Positions 1 to 11,500 of a DNA stretch of 64,000 bases are shown here, in pieces. The notes below the pieces were generated by a model. That model saw only the letters and a program-made list of their open reading frames with translations. It searched no databases and was not told the origin of the DNA. Origin of the DNA: Lithospermum erythrorhizon (taxonomy: Eukaryota; Streptophyta; Magnoliopsida; Boraginales; Boraginaceae); the NCBI GenBank assembly GCA_019722365.1, contig JADFUC010000852.1, positions 248,001-312,000 on the forward strand. The letters are read 5' to 3'. The position numbers and the translations under genes were made by a program. The stretch's first letter is position 1. Every line of letters starts with the position of its first letter.

Positions 1-309
1 CAAGAATGGAGTTATGTGCATATTATGATAAATGGTACAGAGTATACGACTGTCTACTGAAGCATGCTCCAAATGTGACTCTCGATATGGCTTTGTGATG
101 TCTTTGAGTAGGGATTGGAAGCCCTTGTGGAAGCCATGAAGAAAGCAAGGAGATTGAATAATCATGTCTTCTCCATGTTGAAGGCTCGCTGCCCACTTGA
201 AGACAAACAGGCTTGTGCAATAAAGCAAAGTGGCGCACCACTGCACCGCATCAAATTCGAGAACACAGTTTCTGCATTCGAAACATTGCCCCAGAAAGGA
301 GGAGCGTGA
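1..309 (+). CDS. 3' end of an unrecognised protein-coding gene, frame interrupted
   Basis: Two protein-like open segments lie next to each other in different frames. The first runs from the window edge to a stop at 96-98 and contains YDKWYRVYDCLLKHAP. The second is open from 112 to the stop at 307-309, and contains LEALVEAMKKARRLNNHVF and ends in LPQKGGA. Both look like real protein: charged and hydrophobic residues are mixed and there is no low complexity. The gap between them (about 14 bases, with TAG at 109-111) is too short for an intron. The gene is therefore either frameshifted here, or only the second segment is a terminal exon after the acceptor-like TTTGAGTAG. I do not recognise the family. 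It begins outside the window. Confidence 0.4.
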
Positions 310-1573
310 GCCAGTTGATTGATTCATTCGTTGCTCCTCATTGAAAACAAAGGGATAATCCACATTCACACTTCGTTATTATTAGGATGAGCAGATGATA
401 TGCTCGTGCAGGTACATAAGATGACAATAAATGTAAGTTGAGTTGCTCGTCCGAGTGGAATTCCTATAACGAATCATAATATAAGTTGTAGTAGCATTAC
501 TATGTGACGATTGAGCAGGTAACTGAGTATCTATTATTCCTTCTGCTATGATGTTTTGTTTATCATCATCATATATATTAGGAGGAGAGGGAACAGCGGT
601 GTGTGTATTCTCTTGATTGTTTGTAAATTGTAATGCATCTATATCAATGTTTGTGTAGACATTTCCTGAAATGTCACATTGATTTATCTTGAGATATACC
701 TATCACACTTATTAATTCCAACACTAGGAGTTCCTTGTGGAGTGTGTGTCGCTGCTAAGTGATTCAGTACTAATACTTTCAGAATTGTTACCTGCCAATT
801 TGCAGCGTTGTCAGCAATATATGATGATGATAAACAAGTAGGATACCAAACCAGAAACCCATTTTATGGATCACCTGAAACCGAATTGGTTCGATTCCGG
901 TTTGAAATAGTATCTGTATTTAAATTTCGAATTGTAAATTAAACAACGAACATTTAGCATCTACAACCGTACCCTACAATCGGAAAACATTAGCTGAAAT
1001 TAAAATGAATTATAAACGGAAAACTCTCCTCTCGCAGTGCAGTGAAATGGACATAATCGACAGTTTAAATGACCTAAAATATCTAACTCGATGATGACAT
1101 TCTGTCCTAAAGCTTATGAACGGTATCATTTGTACTCGATCGAATATACTAGAACCCGCTCGACTGAATACCATAAATTTAATATATGTATATTTTTAAA
1201 AGATGTCGGTAATACATTTGTTTGGGTAATTTATCACTAATGATTTGAACGTATTAAGAAGCCCTAAGAACCACGCATTTCTGGTCCAAAATATTCTACC
1301 TGCAATCAGCTCGAAAGTTAATCGAGCAGTACTCTAGTACCATCTACTACTCGACGAAGCAATCGAATAATTACCCCACTCGATGATGTGCAATCAAATA
1401 ATTACCCCACCTCGACAATTACCTACCCAACCAAATAATTTCAGATTACCAAACTCGATTTTGTTAAGAACTCTACTCGCAGCCGGAGTTTCTCACTTAC
1501 ATACTCTTTCCCCCTTATCTCTCTCCCTGTGTTATAAACCCTAACCTCAATAATCAAGAATCTCCCTCCAAAA
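310..1573. other. Intergenic, no gene seen
   Basis: AT-rich spacer with no convincing ORF. At about 1320-1440 there are short degenerate repeats around the phrase AATAATTACCCCAC (seen twice, at about 1365 and 1396) mixed with CTCGATGATG motifs. The stretch just before 1574 may be the promoter and leader of the DUF538 gene, but no clear TATA box was picked out. Confidence 0.5.
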
Positions 1574-2163
1574 ATGTCATCAAACCACCTCAAAATCCTC
1601 AAATTCTCCTTAATCATCATGATAATCATGAACCAAACAACCTCCGAACCAGACCAAACAATCTACACCCTCCTCTCAACCCACAACCTCCCAACTGGAA
1701 TATTCCCCAAAGGCATCACCAACTATACCCTCACCCCCACCCCCACCCCCCACTCCCCACCCCACCCCCACTCCCCGTCCCCTACCACTTCGAATTCCAC
1801 CTCTCTTCCTCCTCATGCCATTCCAAATTCGAAACCTCGTTTGATACGACTCCAAAAAGCCAAGAATTATGTGGGAAAATCGAGGACTTGAAGGGTATGG
1901 CTGCTCAGGAATTGTTTTTGTGGTTGCCTGTTGAGGAGATTAAGGTTGATGTTCCGAGTTCCGGGTTGATTTGGCTTCGATGCTGGGCCTCGTATTTTGA
2001 GGATCCGGTTGAGTGCGTTGTTTCGAGTGGGGGTGAGGAGGAGAGGCAGTTGGTGGATGTTGCTCTTTTGAGACGACAAAGTCGGTTTATTCGGGTGAGG
2101 TTTTTGGCTTTTTTTGTTGATTTGTTATGTTCGTCGGTTTTTACTCACTTCGTATCAATATAA
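1574..2163 (+). pseudogene. DUF538 family gene, broken by frameshifts
   Basis: The start at 1574 gives a short hydrophobic N-terminus, then a DUF538-type opening (TIYTLLSTHNLPTGIFPKGI), where the family usually reads ..LPxGIFPxGV... The frame continues only into a C-rich CCCCACCC tract at about 1735-1785. Beyond it the family sequence resumes one frame away (YHFEFHLSSSC, then IEDLKGMAAQELFLWLPVEE and VDVPSSGLIW). A second mismatch follows: the expected YFDVG.. stretch is shortened and shifted near 1970-2000 before FEDPVECVV. A donor-like CGG|GTGAGG at about 2092-2100 may end the exon. DUF538 proteins are small secreted or cytosolic plant proteins of poorly known function. Two separate breaks make a decayed copy more likely than one sequencing error, but an error in the C tract remains possible. 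Confidence 0.65.
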
Positions 2164-4354
2164 TTGATTGTTTAGATTAATAACATTGTGTTAAAATACA
2201 TTGTTTTGAACAAAAGATAATTTTTCTTTATATTTAGAATTTTGTCAATTTTAAACTAAGCAATGATTTATACTGATACTCAGGGAATATTGTTACATGT
2301 TGTTTGTTACTGAGGAAATATTGTTATATGTTGTTCTGCTTTTGATCTTCATTGTGAATACCGTGTATTGAAGAAAATTGGTGGGTAAATGATGGGATAA
2401 TTGGGGAAGAGGCAGACTGCCCCTTCAACCCTTCTATGAGTGTTGGACTGTTATTGGGGTGTCAACCCAAATCTACTTGTTCATAGAGATAATTATTCAC
2501 AAAATTGTATACTTTTACTATAAATTATATCTGACTTAAAAACGACCGGGTTATGCAAATGGATGCTTATGATCTCATGCTGCCTACCACTTGCCGCATT
2601 TGGCAGCATGAGTGTGTAAACTGCAAAGTGTAATGCTTTTCATGAGCCGAATGCAGAGGGGCGTGCTTGTTCGCCTGGGCCGTGATTAGGCTAGAAGGAG
2701 TCATCTTTATTCCTTTTGTATATTTGGAGCTCAATATACAATCTTTTTCGCAGACTGTTTGATAATGGAAACTCCCTGAGATTGCTTTGGGTTTTTGTTA
2801 CATTTGTGACATTCTCTACATTTGTGACATGTCATGTTTTTGTTTATTAAACAATTAAAAAAAAAACAAAACACATGTCATTATCTTGGTGGAGTGAAAC
2901 GTAGTCACACAAAGTGTAATAGTGGATCTAGCAAATGTGAACTCCCTTTCCAAATAATTAAGATTTGTCAAAAAGTCTTAAAAGTTCAATCGTGGTTATT
3001 AAGAAAAAGATACCTGAACTGTCGGATGAATTGATGTCTAGAACAATTGCTTTCTTTTTTATTAGAATGGCGTAGTTCTCTAGTCGTTTGGTCAAAATTC
3101 TCAAAGTTTGATCCTTGGACTACTCAATATTTTCACTTAAAAATATAAAATGTTGTAGTATTAAAATTATCAATGGTAGCCCTGAATATCAGAAAAAACT
3201 ATGGCGAACGTATACATATTTGAGGAGCCAAATTTCAAAGTTTGACTAAGTAAATATCTATTAGGTCATTCAAATAAAACAGAGGAAGAGAATATATGCC
3301 CAGAATCCTTAAAGTTCAACTAGTATAGAATTTTGACATATAGAGTTCATTCAGTCAAGCTTGTACCCCGGAATTCAATTTTTTTATACTCTGTGCAGGT
3401 ATTGTCATGTAAGTTTGTATCTTACGTGCACTTGGATGGGTTTTTTAATTGTAGTAATTGTTGTTAAGTAACATTTACGGTCTTTCCTTCAGTAATAATG
3501 TATTATGAAATTATCATTGAACAGAATTAAATAGCATGATTGAAGATTACTTAGGGCGCGATAGGCAAGCTGTTTCTTAGGTTGTTGGAGTAAACACTCT
3601 GTACTGCCTTCGATTGTTTCTTCTAACTTGTGAATTTTTCGTGATAAGTTTGAATCTGTGTCCAACTGTTGTGGCTCATTGTGAGAGCTACCTGTTGGGC
3701 TTGTTCCTTCATATCTCCACTTACTAATGAAGACTCCACAAATGTTTAGATAGTGATTAGTGAAGCATAAATGAACATGAAGGGGCTGCGGGTGGTACTT
3801 ATATATTTAAACCATCATGTGTTATTAACAAATTTAGTAAATCTATTGTATATGTGAAGGAAGGAAATTTTTCAGTATTATGGTGTCTTCTACCTTGAGA
3901 CATCATATTTATTGTAAAGTAACACTCAGCATGCATGTACACCACTACATGACAGAAGAAATTATTCATGAATTACTAGCTCCATGGATATGGTACGTCT
4001 TACATGTCAGTTTTGACAAAGACTATTTTTGGTTTTCATGTGATAAACCGCTTTCTTTTAGTTCACATATGTTTAATTTTGAATATGTTGATCTTTTTTA
4101 GTCAAAGATCTATTGTTTTACTGATTAACAAAACTTTATGTGATTTCATATATGTTTAGATAACCACTACACCACACATACTACAGTATCCATTAATGCA
4201 TCGTGATCATTAGTCAAACTTTAAGTTTGTTTGACAAAGGGAAAGAAAAGGTTGTTCAGTTAACTACACTTATAGGGTATACAACTATACATTAGTGTTC
4301 TAAACCATACCAAAGAACCTATTAACACACTGTGTGCTGGGAAAGTGTATATGC
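2164..4354. other. Intergenic with a hairpin and a MITE end
   Basis: No gene seen. It holds a perfect 11-bp inverted repeat (2574-2584 with 2602-2612) and, at about 3260-3288, a 29-base stretch nearly identical to the right end of the MITE at 40961-41222. Confidence 0.4.
2574..2612. repeat. Perfect inverted repeat, 11-bp stem
   Basis: CTCATGCTGCC at 2574-2584 is followed by a 17-base loop and GGCAGCATGAG at 2602-2612. Pairing does not continue beyond the 11 bp, so a miRNA precursor is unlikely. The surrounding 250 bases are more GC-rich than the spacer. Confidence 0.5.
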
Positions 4355-4366
4355 AACATCCCTTCT

Positions 4367-4565
4367 GTAACTGGTAATCTCGCGAATCAAGCATTTGGCT
4401 GAAATGTGACGATGTATCTGAGTTTGATGAATAAACTTAAACGACGTGCCAATATATAAAACAGATTGGCACTGTGCGATAAACTCGACAAGAATCAAGT
4501 GAGTAAATTGAATTCATGACCCACATAAATTCTCCTATTCTACCAACTTAGCCACCCCATGCTGT
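4367..4565 (-). mobile_element. tRNA-derived SINE with 12-bp target duplication
   Basis: Read on the minus strand, the element has a Pol III A-box-like sequence (GTGGCTAAGTTGG) near its 5' end. About 35 bases later comes a B-box-like sequence (GGGTCATGAATTCAA). This is the usual layout of a tRNA-related SINE head. It is flanked by identical 12-base direct repeats, AACATCCCTTCT, at 4355-4366 and 4566-4577, as expected for target-primed integration. Length is about 199 bp. The exact 12-base match of the flanks supports a fairly recent insertion. The family is not identified. Confidence 0.75.
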
Positions 4566-5176
4566 AACATCCCTTCTCAAAAAGAAGATTAACGATTGAT
4601 TCTTTTCAATTGTTGGATTCATATTTTTTTCGAGTATAGTGTATTTGGTGGGAAAATATTAAAACATAGACCAATTTGTTTTGATAATTTTTAATTCAAG
4701 TCAAATTCCATTGTCTCCGTTAAGATCACAAGTTCGTCAATATGTTCATTGTACTTTATTCATAACACTCTCATGACCTACCTACGCATGATATTTAGCT
4801 ATCATGATATTTTTTCCAACAGCAAGTTTAGAGTCGGTAAGCCAACTAAGTAATTGCTGTTGTATATGCAATTGAGAGAGGCATATGTCAAATCTCAATG
4901 ATGTATTGCAATTTACACTCGTATTTTATTTATGATGAACAATTTGCATTTAAAAAGCATTATTTGCAGGAAATTTTTAATCATCCATGGGATTAACGAA
5001 CAATTTGTACTAATCATTTGACTTTAAACGTAGTCTAGTAATCCGTACATCTGTAGGAGCATTATTAAGGTGACATATGCTTAATCAATACTCGATTATT
5101 ACATTTTATTTGGATTTCATCAACAGAGAATGCTCCTAATAATAGCATTCTTTCAATTAATACTCAATTAATATAT

Positions 5177-5414
5177 ACTACCTCCATTTCAAATTAATTG
5201 TCTTTTTTTAATTTCATGTCAAGACTTTGATCACAAATTACTTTTTATTAACTAATCCAAAAAAATATAAAATTGATATCATTTTGATTCGCTTTTAAAA
5301 TATTACAATATTATTTTATTATAATTTTTTCATAATATATATATATGGTAAAATAATTAATGATTAAAGTTGTGCCTAAACAGAAAATCAATTTATTTGA
5401 AATTGAGTGAAGTA
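5177..5414. mobile_element. Stowaway-like MITE
   Basis: The left end TACTACCTCCATTTCAAATT and the right end (complement TTACTTCACTCAATTTCAAA) form imperfect terminal inverted repeats with TA at both borders. The interior is AT-rich and non-coding. Size and ends fit Tc1/mariner-derived Stowaway elements. Confidence 0.65.
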
Positions 5415-8400
5415 ATAGATATATAAATCTATAATGAAATTATGAAAAATGTTATTGAAGATTTTTTAATATCAAGGACACGCACTATTATATTTTTAAG
5501 AGCCTACCCAGATCATCAAACCACCTACAAACCTCTAGTGTCAATTAATGTGTAAATGATAGTATTTCACGTATTGTGGATATTATGGCTTTGTTATTAG
5601 TTAAAATGTGAAAACAAATACATGATGTATAATCACGAATTCACAAGCATCTAATGCGAAAAATTTAATATGATGATCGGGCTGCTTATTATGTACATAT
5701 TAACATATACATGATGAGCTAAACAAATTTTTGATATGACGTGTGATTCAACTATTGAATTGAGAAATTAAATAGTTGCAATGGTATTTTCTTATAATTT
5801 GCATTCATAGTCAAATATTAGTCTTGCAAATAGAAATGCAAGATGACTACACTTTTGAAATGTTCTATGATTTCTATTGCTATTTAAATCATGTGATATA
5901 TTTTGCATAACACATTTTATTACACTTCATTATAATAGAAATATAATATTTTATTTATAAATTAAAAATAATATAGTTATCATGTTAGTAACAGACTAAC
6001 ATATTGGTCGTTCGGTCTGCGGTGTATTCCATGTGAACAAAAAGAAAATATAGTTGTGCCAATGACTACTGTAGTTTTTTGTATTTAACGAAGAAAACAA
6101 TATTATACCATAAGAAGAATGAAGAACGAGAAATAAAAAGATGGTCAAGAAGAAGTCAACGAAGGGACCACCGGAACAATATTATTAAGAAGCCGTTGCC
6201 GACACCGGGACCACCGCCACCATTATTTAACCCTAGTTAAAATAAAGAATATTATAAATCGGCCATTACATTTTGTGCCTCATAATTTTTAAAATTTAAT
6301 GTTGGGAGATTTGGACATTGAGGTTTACTTTTACTGTTCATTATGTAATTACCCTGCTTTTTTGCATCGACGAGATGGTGTTTAATTCACTCGATTAAAC
6401 TGGCCCCGAGTTTCAGCCATGATAAACTCCAGATTTATCGTCGCCAAGGTTTCGCAACATACCGATGTATAAATTACCGAATGAATGTATTATTATTTTT
6501 AAAATATACACACTACATACATATATATTTTTTTAAATGAGGTATTATGTCGAGTTGAAGCTTGATATATACTACCTATCATGTTAGAGTTATACTCAAA
6601 CCAACCTCGCTTTTATCGGATTGTTGAATCAGGTATTTCTAATCCATATCCAACTGATATGGAGTTACTTGTGCACTCATAACACGATTTAGATCATTTG
6701 ACACACAAATTATATGATGACAAATATTATATTCCATATTTAAAGGCCACTATCTACATAATATGAGAGACCCACTATCTCAACAATTTATAAAAGAAAC
6801 CGAGTCGGCCCCACCACATTAGTGACATAACCCAAGCAGTTAACTAAAGCACAAATGGTAACCCATACTCACCTTTATTACAAAGAGTAATCCCAATAAA
6901 TCCCCTTAAATACATCACTATCCAGACAACAAAACCAGAAAAACCTCTCTCCATCAACTACCTTTCAGTTTTTCAGACATCCATTTTGGGGCAACATAAT
7001 AGTGACTAACTATATATCATCATCATATTTATATTCCATAATAATAATAATAATATAAGTATATGTAAGTTGAGTATGAATTATAGGTAGATTGTGTATT
7101 AGGTAACTGATTAAAGTCATCCAAATCTCTACAACTTCTTCAAGCTAATTATCCTAACAACTTCTGTTTAATTTTTGTTTAGTTACATAATTTTGGTAAT
7201 TTACGCTTAATCTCATTTTTATTTTATGTTTTTTAATGTATTTTTATGTTGAGTATATGGATTTTAGTAAATGCAATTGTGTATCTTGAAATATATGTTT
7301 TGCAAGACCATGTAGTCATGTTAATTGTGGATTTAACATATTTTTCGAGGTTTTCTGGGGGTGGTGGTGGTCTAGTTCCTAGTGGTAGGATTTATGTAAT
7401 TGTATAGTACATTTAGTTGAACTTGTTTGTTGTTGTTGTAACCAAACGCATATTTAGGTCTGATCAGACAAGAGACTTTTGTCAGGCTTGTCATCCTCTT
7501 AATTTTTTGGAAAATAAAATTTTAATGTACATTTTTTTCAAAAATTATTTGTTCCGCCCCTATTAATTTGTGTTATAATTTTCACTATTTTTATTGTGTC
7601 CATTGTTTCGTTGCCCTTGTGGTTCCGCCACTGAATATAATGAGAGATGATTTATTTCGAATTTGTACATTAATTTATTTATAAAAATAAACAATACACA
7701 TGTTGTGATATTAACAATGTATGTGATGAAGTGTTATATGAATTGTAACAAACGATCCAATCCCACCTAGGTATATGCATATCTTATAGGTGTATGTGAA
7801 TGTGGATAATTGGTTATGTGCATATAACTAATTGATGGAAGTGTACGGAAATTTTGAGTTTGATTGATTGCTATGCTGTCATAAATATGTAAATGATCAT
7901 ACTTATATGGATTCACTTAACTAAGCCAAATTGAAGCGTACATCTGATAAGTTTGTTAGTTTGTAAATTTGTTTTCAGCTCATGTTTGTTTGTATGTGAA
8001 AATACAGTTAATAAGGCATGGTTGTTGGAGCTGTGGACTCTATTTGACTTCGTATGTGTAAGAAGATTGGATGACTGTGGTCAATTTACATATGTTGTGA
8101 ATATCTTGCTTGCATCCGAACTCTTTATACTATGCCTTTCAAGGGAAGAGTAGTTAGATTGTTTTGGCTTTCCTTTGTTGAAACTTTTGGAAATATTTAA
8201 TCGATGATTGAGGGACTCGATAGCCTTGTATATGCTTTGATCAAAGTGAAAGAGGCGAGACCCAGGAAAACTTTATGCATTTTTTATGTAGTTATTTGCT
8301 TATATCAATGATTGATGCATCATGCATGGAACAAATATTGAACTCTGTAAGCAGAGGCTAATGTGTAGGGGTCAAACTCTAAAAGTGCTAATAAGTCTAC

Positions 8401-8542
8401 CGATTTGCCACAATACTATGTCATATTTTAAATATTGTTTCCTGTATTGTTCGTGATGTAGTTGTTATGTGATAATGGGCATATGTGTATGTATGTATCT
8501 ATTCTAATGGGATTATTACATTTTCTTCTACACAGGTAGTCA
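5415..8542 (+). other. Intergenic and probable 5' leader of the OSCA gene
   Basis: No protein gene seen. A splice acceptor (CTACACAG, ending at 8535) sits only seven bases before the OSCA ATG at 8543, so the leader almost certainly has an intron and its first exon lies upstream in this stretch. Short ORFs at 7953-8153 and elsewhere have no family features. Confidence 0.45.
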
Positions 8543-11500
8543 ATGGCGACACTTCAGGATATTGTACTCTCTGCAGCTATAAATATCCTGAGTGCATTAG
8601 TTTTCCTAGTGTTATTTGCCATATTGCGGCTTCAACCATTTAATGACAGAGTATATTTCCCCAAGTGGTATCTCAAGGGGCTGAGAACGAGCCCTGCACA
8701 ATCTGGAGTTTTTGCAAATTTTGTCAATTTGGACTGGCGATCTTATATAAAATTTTGGACATGGGTGCCCGATGCTCTAAGAATGCCAGAACTTGAGCTT
8801 ATTGATCATGCAGGATTGGATTCTGCTGTTTATCTAAGGATATACTTGCTGGGGTACTCTATTCATTCACTCATATTTTTGAAATGCTGAATCTTCTGTG
8901 AATATATATTATCTTCTCATTGAAACATTCAGTAATCATTCATTGAAGTCGACCAACGATTTTATCCTCTTTTCGGGCCATTTCTGTACATATTTATTCA
9001 TTTGCAGTTATTTGAAGAAAGTTGCTGTTTGTTCCTCTTTTAAAACGCTACATTACTGCACCCGAGCCGCTATCGTATTGTGTAACGATTCTCTGCTGGG
9101 TCTGTCTGCTGCTGATAGATTTTGTTTTTGTTTTTCGTTCCAAACATTATACCTACTAAAAGCTTTGCTGATTTCGTCACTACAATTCCAGGCAATTTTA
9201 CCTCCATATTGTCCAACATCTCACAGAAGCTCGCAATCAATACTGGTTCTTCTTATGTAGCAATGACATGTTTAGAACCTAGCTCCATGTGACCTGTATA
9301 GCCCATTCAGAAAATAGTTCAGTTGATCCTTCTCATATTATATCAATCGTTTATCATGGAACCACTCTGTTTTTGATATTTTTTTATTAATAACTTCTGC
9401 AGGCTTAAAATATTTGTTCCAGTGACGCTTCTTGCCTGGTCTGTGTTGGTACCAGTTCACTGGACAAATAGCACATTGAAGTTATCAGACGTAACTTTCA
9501 GTGACATTGATAAACTTTCTATTTCAAATGTTCCTATTGGATCACAAAGGTAAGGAGTGGAATACTAGGTTTGATGGATTTGGAAAGTTGGACAGCTCTG
9601 AATGGTGGTGTTTCAAAAAGGACATCAACAATGATTCGAGAAAAAATTTGTTCTTCTAATTGTATTGAACCATGATTTGCAGATTCTGGACTCACACAGT
9701 AATGGCATATGCATTCACTTTCTGGACATGTTACACGTTGCAAAAAGAATATGCCAAAATAGCAGAAATGCGTTTGCATTATATCTCATCTGAAAGACGT
9801 CGGCCTGATCAATTTACTGTGAGATCCAGTTGTCCGCATCATTCATTCTTTCAGTTACCTCTTTGTTATATATGTCTACCTCATGGAAGTATTTTCTTTT
9901 TCGTAAATGAATTCAAGTGTCCTATGTGTGGGTGCTCAATAAATCTGAACTATTCTACTGTTCATATCTTAATATAAATCCCCATCCTACTATTTGCAGG
10001 TACTTGTTAGAAACATACCACCTGATACTGATGAATCAGTCGGTGAATGCGTTGAGCACTTTTTCCTGGTCAATCATCCGGATCATTACCTTACCCATCA
10101 GGTTAGGGGCTGTCTTATGATTTCTCTGAGAAGAAGAGGGGGGGTCTTCGCTTATCTAAGTATAACAGCATCTTCATTTTCTGATTTTCCCCTTGCTTCT
10201 CTTCCTACTAATTAAATCATGTGTGTATTTCTGTCGGTTTCTTCTTGTCGCATCTTTCAGATACACTAACTAAGCTGAGAATCTCCTTCATTCCTTACAC
10301 AGTTACATGATAAACGAAATGGCACAAATGATGTATTGGAGTTGAATGTAAAATCTCACATGAAGTATAATTTATACTTAATTGCGAGTATACCCTTATT
10401 TCTGTTACGCAAGAGTAAGTTATTCTGCTTCATCTTATTGCATCTCTAGAACAACACATTAACAATGATGGTAAGATTATTTGATGGAGAACCAAGCCAT
10501 GTAGTTTGGCTTTTGCTTAAAAAAAGTACAATCGGGAAGACATAAGCTGTTCCATTGTTGAGTTTGAGTATTGAGAGTTTGAAGAAACAACGGAGGGGAG
10601 TGAGAAGAGGCAGCAGGAACTGTGGATTTGGCTGGAAGAACGGAGGGGATAGGCTTGGGAAGGAGGAGCCTTATAAAGTTGTGGGGAAAACCTGGGAGGG
10701 GTTTAAAAAACCAATAATGCTTATATTTGTTAGGATTTAAACCCTAAATCCCTCTCAAAGTTTCAAACAATCAATAAAACCATACATGAATTTAAGGCGA
10801 ACAAAATGTATTAAGAATTTATACAGTTCACCTCAATGCGAGTAGTTAATCCCTGCTTGGCCGCCGCAGTAATCACTAATAAACCGTAAGATCACAAGCT
10901 CTCTACCACTAGCTATAATCTATGTTGAGTATTTTCTTATATACCAAAAAATCTCAACCACAGTTCTTCTGCTAACATAAATTATAGTTCTTCAAGAATA
11001 TTAAACCTAATATTCTTCTAGGATGATTATTTATTCTAGTATTTGTGTGATAAATAAAACTCATACAAACATCCTATATTTATAGGTTAAACAAATCTAC
11101 TCAAAGCCTAGGCTTTTCGAGCTCCAATTGTCAAACCGCCTCAAAATCACTTGGCGCCATTCCATCGCCCCTCGATCAGCCTGCCAAGAACCGATCTGTG
11201 GGCCGATTATGAGTAGTAAAGACGGACATTGCCCGACGATCAGCTCGCACCGCCTGCATCGCTAATTCAGGGCCGACACATGCAAATTTAAAAACTCTTC
11301 AAACTCCAACAATATTCATCTCATGGTGTTCATCACCAACGTTTGCTTGTGCTATAGTTTCTTATTTTATTACTCCCTCCGATTTTTTTATTTGTTGTTC
11401 TAGCAATTTTCACATAGATGAAGAAAAAAAAAAGTCAAAAAGTACATTGAAAATGAAGAATAACAATCATTTAAAACTATATAATTGGTTGGTTGATAAT

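Noticed and set aside
2560..2615. Hairpin considered as a miR167-like precursor because of CATGCTG/GGCAGCATGA
   Set aside because: The 21-nt miR167 sequence is not present and the stem is only 11 bp with no extension.
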